DNA of 64,000 nucleotides from Tubulanus polymorphus. Taxonomy: Eukaryota; Nemertea; Palaeonemertea; Tubulaniformes; Tubulanidae. Where the stretch lies: NCBI RefSeq assembly GCF_964204645.1, contig NC_134031.1, positions 2,215,001 to 2,279,000 of the forward strand, written 5' to 3'. The notes beneath the pieces were generated by a model, which saw nothing but the letters and a program-made list of their open reading frames with translations, had not been told where the DNA came from and made no database searches. Within the stretch, counting starts at the first letter, position 1; each line of letters begins with the position of its first letter. Both the position numbers and the translations under genes were made by a program. Positions 14,001 through 24,043 of the stretch are shown piece by piece.

Positions 14001-16763
14001 ATTTGCTGGGCGTACGAGGTGTGAGAGAGCTTATATTTATATTTCATTAACTACCACTGCGGACTGCCAGCGTGCAGTCTGTCGATCGAATAAACTCTTT
14101 TCAAATATACTGCGTCATATCATCATCATCATCGGCGTGGTTGATTAGATTAAGGTCTCAAACGGCGCCGCGTGATGTCATTCTCATGTCGTCTCCGTCG
14201 AGACCGATTGACCATTTGAAATTCGATACGCATACTTCATATCAACAGTCGATTCATTCAATTCTAGTCTCATCTTAGCTTTCAATCAGTATCTTCTTCT
14301 CGGGAAACGAGATCCTCCATTGTCAGCGTCTCGCGGCAGAATCTGATTTCGCAGTTTGCCTTTGATTTTAGTGTCTGATCAAGAAAACACCGGAAAGAAT
14401 TGAATAAAACGCCTTCTAAGGCTAAACAAAAATGATACCTTGTTTCTCCGCAGCGGCCGGGTCATTTTTGTAAAATATGATAAAATTTGTAAACAGTTCA
14501 TTTCTATAGCGGCCGGGTCTGTTATGGTAAAATTGATCACGATTTAAAAAAAAGTAATGTATAGTGTAGATAGGCGGCCGGCCGGGTCAACATTTAAGCT
14601 CAGCAGAGCGGAGAAACAAGGTATCAATTTTTTTTAGCCTAATGAGAGATCAGACATTTCTTTTCATATTTTAGTACCCCAACAAAAAATGATGAATATA
14701 TATTTTTTTTTTGTAAATTACGCAGCCCATCAAGTATTTTGGCCCTTTTAACGAGAAATTTGACCCCCACCCCTTGCTAGATAACGGCTATGCCCGTGTC
14801 TATGTAATTTAAAAATGACAAATTCAAAGTTTCGATTGACGAAGCCCTGGCGTTCAACGAACAATGGGGGTTTAATATATAACCACATCATTGTTGCCGC
14901 AGCACCTAAACCAACCCTTCACGCAGTACTTGAACAATCATTACTAGCCGCGGAAATAATCGTCGTCGTAATTTCTGGTTTTAAAAAGACACAGCTCGCC
15001 GCGAGTTAAGAGCAATTTGTCTGGTAAATAATTCCTACCGCCCACTCAGCAGATCTGCCGTACCCGGAGGTACTCGTACAATACTAGTTTAGTTATTTTA
15101 GGTGTCATCCATTTGCATTAGTCATTGCTGGTGATCTGTAAAACTCTTCTGAAATGTGTAGTGGCATTCAAGTAAATACTAGGACCCTCTCTGAACCTTA
15201 CATTTGCCTAGTTATATATGTGTCTGATTGTAAAGGTTAGGCTTGTTCCTACAAACATTTCAATATAACAGACGTGCAATGTTTATGAATTTTTCGCCTT
15301 TTTCTAGAAGGAAATGAATATATCCAATATTAAAATCTATTTGAATTATTCAGTGTTTATTGTTGATAAGAGATTTAAAGAATGATTTTTTTTGGGGGGG
15401 GGGATTATGATGAAAACGTGAAGGAGGACTAAAAGAGAATAATGTTTTTGTAAAAATTCCAGGTAGTGAATGATAGTTAAAGTAATTTTTAAAATGGCTT
15501 TAGTCGTTAACACTTGTAGGGATTTTTTTCCTGACATTTATATTTGGGTGTCTGAAAATACTGAATTATTTCTCACATAATCTGGCCGCGTATATCGGAA
15601 TTTATGTTAAGCTAATAATGAGTGGGTGTCTGAAATACGCTGAATATCTGTGTCAACTTGATCAGGTCAATGATTTTGTTTCAAATAACACTAACTAGCG
15701 CCCAATCCCCTCTAAAAACTCATAGTATAATATGAAAGTTTCCAAAATACAATTGAATGCTTTACAGGGAAATAAAAGAGAGGGACAACAGGAAAAAGAG
15801 AGAGAGAGGGGCAGGGAAAGAGCGAAAAAAGAGAGAGCGGAGAAAGAGACAATTAATGAAGGAAAAGAGAGAGGGAAAGAGAGAAAAGAGAGAGGGGAAT
15901 GAATGACTTGGAAAATATTGACATAATTTGATTAAAAAGTGTTTACTTTAATCTATTTATTGAAGATTGAAGATTTGAAGATTAGAAGATTTTCTTGTAG
16001 ATGATTTTCAATGCTTTATCCGCACACATATTTCATTGTGGTTATTCAACTATTTACACGTAGTGTTATCAGAGATTCTATTGCATGATGTTTCACTGAT
16101 GATAACGACATTGTTTTAACTATTGAATCTGAAAACAGCTGGCGGATCAATAATATAGATCAATCATCAGATTCTCTGATTGTCCTCCTCGGTGGCTGTC
16201 ATCATCTGTTGGTATTGTGTGTGCGCGTTCGATTTTGCAATCGAAAAATCAAGAAACGTCCATTTTTGATGTCGCGATAGCGATGATGATTATTATTCTA
16301 GGAAAAAAAAATTGACAGTGTTCAATGTTAAGTGCTTTAGACATTCGCCTCGTAATTCGCCTGCAAACCAATTTTGGAGAAAGATTTATATATTTAGGTG
16401 AATAGACTGATTTACCGATTAGAATTACTGATCAAATGATACATAGTAACAAGATTCAAAGCCACTTAATACTAAGAAAACGAAATTTGTTAAACATAAA
16501 GAATTAAAATATACAACGTTTTGGGCGTCATCCTCAGGTCTGCATGTAATGAATTTTTTTTAAAGTTCACTTAATTTTTCTTTGGTAGAGAGTTCAAATA
16601 GTTGAAAATCCATAGAAGCAAAATCAGTACAAATCTCATTTTCTAATGAGTATATATGAGTGTATTTGTACTCATATATACTCATAAGAAAATGAGATTT
16701 GTACTGATTTTGTTTCTATGGATTCTCTTAATCCTATATATATGTTTGTATGTACGTACGTAC

Positions 16764-16810
<47 letters not shown>

Positions 16811-19023
16811 TGTGACTATTAATTATATATCTCTGGTTTGACCACCAGGCGGCAGCAGCAGCAGCCGCGTTCAAATCACAGCCATTAAACTCAATAATTC
16901 GCTTCGAAATTTAATTCTACGAAGATGGATTTCGACGAAGAGCTGCGTCTTATCGATCGAGCTGTTCGACCTTGACCTTGTCACCCGTAATTAATTCGAA
17001 GTATTAAAACCCGGGTAGATGTAGATCAGTTCTAGTTCATCCTATCGATATGTTTGTCTAAGTCTATTTTGAAGAGAGGGCTGGTATTTATTGTGTCGTG
17101 TAAATATACACGTTTGACGATAAGTACTCGACGCGCTCGAAACATTCGACCCCGAGGCGCTTCTAAATCTAGAATGAGCTTCGCACTAGATATGAAACCA
17201 TAAAAAAAGATACAATAAAGTATCGAGATTACAAGTTTTAAGTAGATATTAAAAAATTATCGCGCTTCGAATATTTTTCTTAAGAAGTCAATTTTAAGGT
17301 TTTAGGAACGATACATGCTAAAATTAGAGGCGAAAACTAGAAACGTCTTTTCACGCGTCATTCGGGAAGCCGCAACCGAGAATTATAACAACATTATAAA
17401 TTTCGCGTAGACATCATCGGCTGATATCAACGACGGTGACGTTTTAGGTAATCTATCTTCGTATTCATTTTCGTCTCGTTATTTCCGAGCCGAAACAGGT
17501 GATTAGCTTTTAATTGTCGTTACCGCGGCAACAAATAACAAATGCGCTTGTTGCTCGTAGCAGACGTATTTCTGAGTCGGGTTGACTGCAGACGTATTTC
17601 TGAGTCGGGTTGACTGCAGACGTATTTCTGAGTCGGGTTGACTGCAGACGTATTTCTGAGTCGGGTTGACTGCAGACGTTTTCTGAGTCCGGTTGACTGC
17701 AGACGTATTTCTGAGTCGGGTTGACTGCAGACGTTTTCTGAGTCCGGTTGACTGCAGACGTATTTCTGAGTCGGGTTGACTGCAGACGTATTTCTGAGTC
17801 GGGTTGACTGCAGACGTATTTCTGAGTCGGGTTGACTGCAGACGTATTTCTGAGTCGGGTTGACTGCAGACGTATTTCTGAGTCGGGTTGATTGTAGATC
17901 GGTTTCTCAGAATTACACGACAGTATTTCCTCGAAAATCCTGCGCAAGATGAACTACAACGTTGTCAATTTACGCTATTAATCAATTTACTCTAAAGGGA
18001 AAATTGATGAATTTCCTAGTATCCACCTATTATCATTTTGCTGCTGAATTTATCCACCTATTATCATTTTGCTGCTGAATTTATCCACCTATTATCATTT
18101 TGCTGCTGAATTTATCCACCTGTTATCATTTTCCTGCTGAATTTCTTTTTCGCAATATTTTCAATGTTTTGATTTGAAATTGTTTTTAACGATCTCGCGA
18201 CCAGTTTGCCAAAGGGCCTCGTCCTCTTTTGCGATCTATTAGAACTGTGTTTGCATTGAGAGACTCAACCTCGGTCTGAGTACCTGTTATTCTACACACC
18301 TTCCATCCATCATAACATTACTAAGACCTCTTGTAAAGACTGTATATACTGTAGGAGTTTTAAGGAGGAACGCGGGCGGTTCGAGCTCATTTTTATTCTT
18401 TAGCCAACATTACTTTTAGTTCTATTGCATGTCTTAACAGTTTAAGACGGAAATAATTACTCCTTGATACTCCTTGATCATACCTGACAACCAACACCAA
18501 TCTTAAAATCTAAGCCCGTCTTTTACTTTCCCGGGATTAGCGGTAAAATGTTCATGTAATTGAATGAAAGACCAGTGAGGTTCTGATTAGACCAACATTA
18601 AAGCATTAATAGAAAATCCGTTCGGCACGCGGAAGCCCTGAATACAGGCGCGTTCACCTTTGACATTTGAAACAGTGTCGCGCAGTCGTAGGTTGTCGTT
18701 TGTCGCCGAGATGTGTTGGTTACTGATGATCGATACTGAAAGCAGCTCACATCTTTTACGATGCCCTGCGGGGATTTTATACCCAGCGAGAGCCGAGCGA
18801 GTACAGGGACCTATAAACCTGTATTGCTTTTATCTTAATCAGCTCAATACACGTTCAAAATTCTTCTCGTTATGAAAATTGATTTTCGCAGATCGAATTT
18901 CTGCCGCAGAATTTTTACATCCATGTTTACATTCACGGCGCTCTCTCTCTCTCTCTCTCTCCCTCTCTCTCCCTCCCTCCCTCCCTCCCTCCCTCCCTCT
19001 CCTCCCTCCCTCCCTCCCTCCCT

Positions 19024-19119
<96 letters not shown>

Positions 19120-22100
19120 GTTGAGATGGGATTAAGGGATGGTCGATTTCTTATTCGTAGAGATTTTTGACGGGAAAACGTTCTAATCTTCGGATGAATA
19201 TAAATTTTGACATGAAAAATTTCAATAGACAAAAAGTTCACCATCGCATCGCGTAAACAAGTTCAAGGAAAAATTATCAAAGTTCGCAAAAAAATTGAAC
19301 TTAAAGATTGTCTATTTCTGGGTTGATTTTTAGTTTAGGAAATATCCAAAGGGAGTGCTGGTATCAGTTGCTCAAAGAGTTATTTGGGTTATCTGGTGAA
19401 CAAATACCATAGTTAAACGCTGCAATTTCAATTGTCGCTATGGCATTAATCCACGAGTTAGTTTTATAATTAGAAATACCAAATGGAGTGCTTGCTATCT
19501 GTAATGAACTGTAGAGAAGTGTCATCTCATTTATCAGAGGTCACTGCGTTACGCGGAAACCACCGATGATTGGCGACCATCCTGATGAGAACTATCTCTT
19601 GAATCTTATTTCGACGATCTCGTTTTTCTTTCTAGGAAATGACGATTCGGTTATCGATAAAATCGCGAATGAAAATAAAATCAAGGAATCAAGGCGCGAC
19701 GGTGGTGATGGTGGTGGTAAGTATCGGTGTGATTTTTCCGATCTGTCTAATGGAACATTTTCAGGGCTGGATCCAGACGGAAGCACAAGGAGGTCCAGAC
19801 AACACCTGCCGCTCCAGTCACAATTTTCCCGTGCCCTGTGTTGAAAATACAATGGCGATATTTTTCAGGGAACTTTTTCGACCCATTTTCCCGTCCATCA
19901 ATTGGCCAGAAATTGTATGCAAAATGCACTGAAATTTCAGAATTTTCTAAGCCCTTGTTTTGGCTGCGTATATATTATATTTGCCCTTTTCATTTCTTTG
20001 TGCTCTTGACAAAGTCTGCCCCTGATTTTCTTTTCCCAGTTTTAAGAGTCTGTCCATCGATCTCTATTTGGAATTAATGCCACCAATCTCCTATCAATCC
20101 AGGTCATTTATCTTAAGAGATCTAATGTCCACCTCCACTTTAACCGCACTGCCGTCGTTCAGCACTCCGATTACCGGATCCCGGGAAAATTTTGTCCTTG
20201 AATGAAAGATATTGGCTGCCATCACGCGATGGAAGTAATTCTTATTTCGCTGTGAATTCAAGTCTTGAACCCTGGGGAAGGTGAAGTCTTGATGATCACT
20301 AAAATAAGTGGTGTTTGTAGCTCGTTTTCAATTAAAAATGCACCCCTGCATAAATGAATTGATTGTCAGAGGGAGTACAGGGTCCAGACTTAATGGGCAG
20401 GGTCCAGGTTTAGGGGGCAGGGTCCAGGTTTTAGAAGAACAGAATCTAGACTGGGGGGGCAGGATTCAGGTTTAGGAAGTGCTGAGTCTAGACTGAGGGG
20501 GCAGGATCCAGGTTTCAACGTGGATCCTACCCCCTCAGTCTAGCTCAGTAATGAGAGCACTGTAAGGCCCCTAAAAAACTTCACTCATTCAATCTTAAAA
20601 AAACCCAAAGAGCATTTTCAAAATCTCAGAATTCAAATAGTGATTTTTTCTGTGTCGGTTGTATTTTCAGGTCCGGTCGTAAGGCCACTCGATAAAAGCG
20701 CGGATGAAGTTAATAAACAAGCAGAGGAGCCTTCGAATACGCAAGGAGGAGGCGGTGGCGGAGGAGGAGGCGGAGGTGGAGGAGGAGGTGGAGGAGGAGG
20801 TGGAGGAGGTTCGCAAACGGTTCATAGACCTCCCTCGAAACCTCAACATCAAAGACAAGATAAAATCAACGTCGAATCAGAAGGAAATTTAGCATTTCTA
20901 AGTAAGTGAACTTCCTCATCTGAGGTTTACGAACTCCTCATCTGAGGTTTACAAACTCCTCTTCTGAGGTTTATGAACTCCTCTTCTGAGGTTTACGAAC
21001 TCCTCTTCTGAGGTTTACGAACTCCTCTTCTGAGGTTTACGAACTCCTCTTCTGAGGTTTACTGCTTCAAAAAACAATTATCGAAACCACATGATAAATC
21101 ATGCGCTTTGTAGGGAAAGTATACATATTTAACCTCCTCAGTTCGTCTATGCCACAGTGCAGTGTATAAACAGTACTTCAGCATTGGGCATTAATTAGTG
21201 ATCACTGGGGCAGGGTTAACCGGGCGGCCACTACTGATCTGGAAAACTCAAGGAGTCAAAATGATCTTGAAGCAATCAGGGAAAACATGGGGAACTTGAA
21301 ATTAAAAAGGGAATTGAAAAGAAGAAAAAAATGAAAAATTCAAGAGAATTTGGTTATTTTCATATGAAATTCAAGAAATTTTGGAATGGGGGAAAGTGGT
21401 AGGATCTGATCTGGATTAAGCGATTCTAAACGATTTTGACTCAACATAGATCGCCGGCACTGGTTGTATAGTAACCCTACCCGGGTTCAGTTCCGCGATA
21501 GATTGATGATGATATTGTCAGCTCGAATAGAACAGAATGATATCTGTAAACGGAGCTGAACTCGAGGCGGATGTTATAAATTACCGATCTACGGATTATC
21601 GAGGTGATTTCCGGTGATGTCAGTCGATATCGAGATACGTGTGATGAATTCATTCCTCTCGAGCTGCTTCTGCCGTGGCTGCTACTGCTGTGGCAGCTAA
21701 TGTGGCTACTGTGACAGCTACTTTGGCTGCTACTGCTGCTGCTGGTGCTATTGCTGGTGCTGCTGGTGCTGGTGCTGGTGCTAGGCTAGTGCTGGTTGTA
21801 TAGGGGAGTGAATGCGCCGAGTAAAGTTATTTTATTTGCATGACGTGACTGATAACTCGAAAATAGCCGATAGTTACCAGACTGCTGGTTATCTCTCTCG
21901 GGGAAGGGAGGGTGGCAGAGAATAAGATCCCTCTTAACAGCAGTCGTTTAGAGACTCGGTAATGATCGATATCTGCTCCGTGCTAGCGCTGAAATCGTCG
22001 TTCTTTTCATCGAGTTAACATTTAATGGGGTGAAATTATTGAATTTAGTTTGCTGAGATTCGGTTGCTTGTATTGCCTGCAGTGATCGCGTTTACACTAT

Positions 22101-23677
22101 ATTATTTTGAACGTCCTAGATTTAGTCTGTTCCATCATAGAGCGGACTAATTTAAACCAACCAAAAAGACCAATCCAGGTCGGTTCTAAGTTTTAGAAAG
22201 AACTGTGCATTGATAGCTATTTGCTTTGATAGCTTGTCAATCGTAGTATTAAGTCTAGCTGGAGCAGCGATAATGGCTGAAACATGTGTGAACGCACAGC
22301 CTTCATTTCGTCCGTTCATGATTCAGCCGTTCCTGAATGGAGTAACTAGCGATATTGTGAACGCAGCTTGTATGAGATATGCCCTAGGTCTGGGTCTGAT
22401 ACTTCAACTCGTATCATTCTCACTTATGACTATGTGATAATTGGCACATGTGTCACGACATGAAATGCCCCCTTTGTATTGAAATGTGTGTTAATTATAT
22501 CTTAACAGCTTTTCTATTCTCTATTTTGCAGTTCTATGCGGGGGTCTAGCTGCGTGCGGATTCATCGGGCTCGTAGTCGCCGGCGTTTGTTGGTATAAAC
22601 TACAGAAGACGAATAAAGCGGCCAGCGACGTCGACTACCCGGCGTACGGCCCGACCGGGCCGTCAAAGGAACGCATGGCGTCTCCCGGTGACCGCAAACT
22701 CGCCCAAAGCGTTCAGATGTATCACTATCAACATCAGAAACAACAAATGATCGCTTTAGAAAAGTATGATTTGAAAATTTTGAACTATTGTCTTTCAGTT
22801 TGATTGATTATTTGCTGATTTTATGATTAACCATTTCCTTAGTATTCACTAAGTCCTAGAATTGGAATATATCTAAACCTCGTAAAGCTGGATCCACATT
22901 CAAATTAAACCCACAGAATACAAAATCAAATAAAGTTCACACAATTATGGAACTGGGTCTAGAGTCGGAATTAAACCCGCACAACTGTGGTGTTGGGTCC
23001 AGATTTAGTTGAACCCACACAACTGTGAAACTGGATCCGTAGTCTGACTCTAAAAACTCATTCAAATTTCATATGAAAAAGTTTTGTTTTTGTGTTTAAG
23101 GGCAAATGGTGAAATGAAACACGACGCGTCTGATGATGATTCTGAAGAGGAGAATGAGGAGGGAGATTATACTGTATATGAATGTCCAGGATTAGCACCA
23201 GTAAGTGATTAAACCTTACCCCTTCAAACCTGCCGAAAAAATACTTCAGAGGACCTACTATTAGCATCGATAGTAATTACCCTAGCCCTAAACGTAATGT
23301 AACTGTGTAAATGTCATCTCTCTCTGGAGAGAAGTGACATGCAAGCTACAACTAGCATTACGAGTCACCTCTCACACCAGGTGGAGACAGAGACAATGAT
23401 TATAGATGTCTTGCCTAGGGAGAGTACAGTAATGCGTAGGGTTCAAACCGATGACTTGGCATCCCAGATTCTAACCACTCACTCTCCCACACGCTGCTCC
23501 TGTCCTGCCCTCGATCGTCGTATTAATTCATTTCTTATTTCTTTTCATTCGTAGACGGGCGAAATGGAGGTTAAAAATCCGCTATTCAGCGAGGACACGC
23601 AGGGCAGTCCAAACGGTAACGGTAACGGTAACGGTGGCGATAAAAAAGACAATTCGCACGAAGGTGGTTCCGGATAA
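3891..23677 (+). CDS. NPDC1: NPDC1/CAB-1 family neuronal single-pass membrane protein
   Basis: Seven exons join in frame to 349 residues: 3891-3966, 4449-4655, 19636-19716, 20671-20901, 22532-22763, 23101-23200, 23555-23677. Human NPDC1 has about 325. Order: signal peptide (1-22); Cys-rich domain with eight Cys (42, 46, 54, 61, 70, 72, 76, 88), like the N-terminus of vertebrate NPDC1; polar segment with a 22-Gly run; transmembrane helix (about 199-222); cytoplasmic tail. The tail carries the family signature: [19 protein letters not shown], an acidic stretch, then [20 protein letters not shown]. The family is neuronal: vertebrate NPDC1 in proliferation control, nematode CAB-1 binding the synaptic protein AEX-3. 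Function here is inferred from that. Intron 2 is 15 kb and full of repeats. A second possible first exon is at 8382. I could not assign a poly(A) signal. The tail is unmistakable. Confidence 0.93.
4163..4412. repeat. Degenerate tandem repeat around 'cacaactgtggaactgg'
   Basis: In NPDC1 intron 1, about five degenerate units of roughly 50 bp carry variants of ACAACTGTGGAACTGG, each followed by a GGATCCAG- or GGGTTCAG-like string. Related units appear at 22888-23045 (NPDC1 intron 5) and, as an inverted pair, at 39448-39562. Confidence 0.6.
5967..6100. mobile_element. Short inverted-repeat (MITE-like) element, GGGCCCAGTTTC family
   Basis: The ends are near-perfect inverted repeats: GGGCCCAGTTTCGTGAAAAA on the left, and TTTTTTTGTGAAACTGGGTCC on the right, which reads back as its complement. 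There is no coding capacity. Relatives lie at 51901-52013 and 57979-58085. Confidence 0.6.
6609..6970. repeat. Dispersed repeat copy 1 (intronic, unknown family)
   Basis: About 360 bp that reappears at 8812-9310. Landmarks are AGAAAATGTTTTTAAA at the start and a GAAAGTAATGCAGATGCTTCC-like string at the end (one base off between copies). A partial third copy lies at 58600-58690. I cannot name the family. Confidence 0.55.
6992..7239. repeat. Degenerate tandem repeat, about 49-bp unit, five copies
   Basis: The unit begins AGTTTTGAAAATGGCTCATA and continues with GAATTGAGTCTAATTGTCAG and a CTCTTAG end. Five increasingly divergent units lie head to tail in NPDC1 intron 2. A lone half unit lies near 59610. 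Confidence 0.7.
7615..7634. repeat. (AT)n microsatellite
   Basis: An uninterrupted AT dinucleotide run of about 20 bases in NPDC1 intron 2. Confidence 0.9.
8230..8381 (+). promoter_or_regulatory. GC/CpG-rich putative alternative NPDC1 promoter
   Basis: The 150 bases before the ATG at 8382 are far richer in CG dinucleotides than the AT-rich surrounding intron. They contain CAAGATGGCCGC (8243-8254), close to the YY1-type motif AAGATGGCGGC often found near TATA-less start sites. This suggests a second promoter inside intron 2. It is an inference. Confidence 0.4.
8382..8469 (+). CDS. NPDC1: Candidate alternative first coding exon of NPDC1 (signal peptide)
   Basis: The ATG opens a basic then strongly hydrophobic leader: [20 protein letters not shown], with likely cleavage after CQS. 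It runs to a GTTAGT donor at 8470 after 88 nt, leaving one base over. NPDC1 exon 3 (19636) needs exactly that phase, so this exon could join it directly. The isoform would keep a signal peptide but skip the eight-Cys domain of exon 2. CpG-rich, promoter-like DNA precedes it. It could instead be a stand-alone fragment; no transcript evidence is visible here. Confidence 0.5.
8812..9310. repeat. Dispersed repeat copy 2, interrupted by a nested element
   Basis: Homologous to 6609-6970 in the same orientation. It is split by the inverted-repeat element at 8978-9129, which copy 1 lacks. Confidence 0.5.
8978..9129. mobile_element. Nested inverted-repeat element (GGGGCCAGTT ends)
   Basis: About 152 bp. 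The left end reads GGGGCCAGGCGCCAGTTGAA and the right end complements to GGGGCCAGTTGCACAGTCAT. It interrupts the dispersed repeat at 8812-9310, and the matching place in copy 1 (near 6770) is uninterrupted, which works as an empty site. It is non-coding. Confidence 0.6.
10248..10474. repeat. 29-bp minisatellite, about eight copies
   Basis: Near-identical units of GGTATCCGCAGTCAGGCAGG plus CGTGTGCTG (29 bp). Because 29 is not a multiple of three and the unit lacks stop codons, all three forward frames stay open across the array. These are artefacts, not genes. It lies in NPDC1 intron 2. Confidence 0.92.
11001..11040. repeat. (AT)n microsatellite
   Basis: AATATATAT-type dinucleotide run of about 40 bases. 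Confidence 0.9.
11817..11901. repeat. 30-bp tandem repeat, about three copies
   Basis: The unit AATCCGTATATCAGATAGAC followed by AGAATAGACT is repeated head to tail almost without change; the last copy is truncated. Confidence 0.8.
14420..14639. mobile_element. PIF/Harbinger-like MITE with TAA target duplication
   Basis: About 220 bp. The ends are inverted repeats: GGCTAAACAAAAATGATACC continuing into TTGTTTCTCCGC, matched on the right by GCGGAGAAACAAGGTATCA and TTTAGCC. TAA flanks both sides (14417-14419, 14640-14642), a 3-bp target duplication typical of PIF/Harbinger elements. The interior carries GGCCGGGTC strings. It has no coding capacity. An inverted relative lies at 52382-52592 and a decayed one near 50360-50500. 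Confidence 0.7.
16607..16724. repeat. Long near-perfect hairpin (55-bp arms, 8-nt loop)
   Basis: The left arm is 16607-16661, the loop 16662-16669 (GTATTTGT) and the right arm 16670-16724. The arms differ at two positions only, and one of these would be a G:U pair in RNA. It lies inside NPDC1 intron 2 on the transcribed strand, so the intron RNA would fold into a long duplex. It may be a young fold-back element or a precursor of small RNA. I cannot tell which. Confidence 0.85.
16761..16806. repeat. (TACG)/(AT)n microsatellite
   Basis: A short TACG run followed by about 40 bases of AT dinucleotide repeat. Confidence 0.9.
17566..17895. repeat. 28-bp minisatellite, about 12 copies
   Basis: The unit is AGTCGGGTTGACTGCAGACG plus TATTTCTG. 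Two shorter variant units (AGTCCGG..., lacking one base of the TAT) alternate with the common form in the middle. The minus strand stays open through the array as an artefact of the repeat. Confidence 0.92.
18020..18144. repeat. 31-bp tandem repeat, four copies
   Basis: The unit TATCCACCTATTATCATTTT plus GCTGCTGAATT is repeated four times; the last copy has two substitutions. Confidence 0.9.
18941..19115. repeat. (CT)n / (CCCT)n simple repeat, 175 bp
   Basis: Pure pyrimidine tract on the + strand: CT runs at both ends and CCCT tetranucleotides in the middle (about 18970-19030). Open frames of Leu/Ser or Arg/Glu here are artefacts. It lies 520 bp upstream of NPDC1 exon 3. Confidence 0.95.
20745..20810 (+). 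repeat. (GGN)22 coding repeat: 22 glycines in NPDC1
   Basis: Twenty-two consecutive Gly codons (GGA, GGC and GGT mixed) inside NPDC1 exon 4, in the extracellular segment before the membrane helix. Confidence 0.9.
20909..21061. repeat. 22-bp minisatellite, seven copies, next to a splice donor
   Basis: The unit AGGTTTACGAACTCCTCTTC plus TG starts within 10 bases of the NPDC1 exon 4 donor (20902). The first copies carry CATC instead of CTTC. Confidence 0.9.
21661..21795. repeat. Degenerate (GCT)n-type compound repeat
   Basis: Interspersed GCTGCT, GCTACT, GCTGGT and GCTGTGGCA triplets in NPDC1 intron 4. No splice sites frame it as an exon. Confidence 0.7.
22888..23045. repeat. Degenerate tandem repeat of the 'cacaactgtggaactgg' family
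   Basis: Three to four units of about 50 bp in NPDC1 intron 5, related to 4163-4412. Confidence 0.55.
23345..23522 (-). mobile_element. tRNA-derived SINE-like element in NPDC1 intron 6
   Basis: Read on the minus strand it shows a pol III B box GGTTTGAACCC (23439-23449). An A-box-like GAGTGAGTGGTT lies 25 bases upstream of it (23475-23486), which is tRNA-like spacing. The pieces GATGCCA...ATC-GGTT and CCTAGG recur at 63660-63740. The borders are uncertain. Confidence 0.45.
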
Positions 23678-24043
23678 CTAGAATTAGCGTAGGATAAAAA
23701 TGGAAATAGTGAATTAATTAGCGATAACGTCACTGACTGACTCACTCACTCGTGTGAAGGAGGAGGAGGATGAGGAGAATGAGGAGGAACAGACGTACGT
23801 CAGACGCGCAATTGATCCACGATTACTACAATAATCTATTATACATATACATATATTATATATATGAGGAAATGTGTCGAAAAAGTAATAATAATTATGT
23901 TGTTATGTCGTAGAAATTTCAGGGGAAGGGATGGGTGGGTCATCGGGGGCCGGGATAAAACATCAGAGTCGTTTTGTAGCGAACAGGTCTTTTATTTTTC
24001 TCGTTATTTCTGTAAATGTATATATCACATCGATTATTCGGCC

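Larger units (their letters stand above)
4656..19635 (+). other. NPDC1 intron 2 (15 kb), repeat-rich
   Basis: This is the interval between NPDC1 exons 2 and 3. Apart from the candidate first exon at 8382-8469 I find no coding exon. Open frames near 5147, 12069, 12822, 13597 and 14815 match nothing I recognise and lack partner exons. It holds inverted-repeat elements (5967, 8978, 14420), minisatellites (6992, 10248, 11817, 17566, 18020), AT tracts (7615, 11001, 16761), a GA-rich tract (15775-15900), a 55-bp-arm hairpin (16607) and a long CT tract (18941). Confidence 0.7.

Noticed and set aside
17510-17947. 145-codon minus-strand repeat-peptide frame
   Set aside because: It is the 28-bp minisatellite read through. 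There is no start context and no non-repeat domain.
18844-19244. Poly-Leu/Ser and poly-Arg/Glu frames
   Set aside because: They are translations of the CT microsatellite on either strand.
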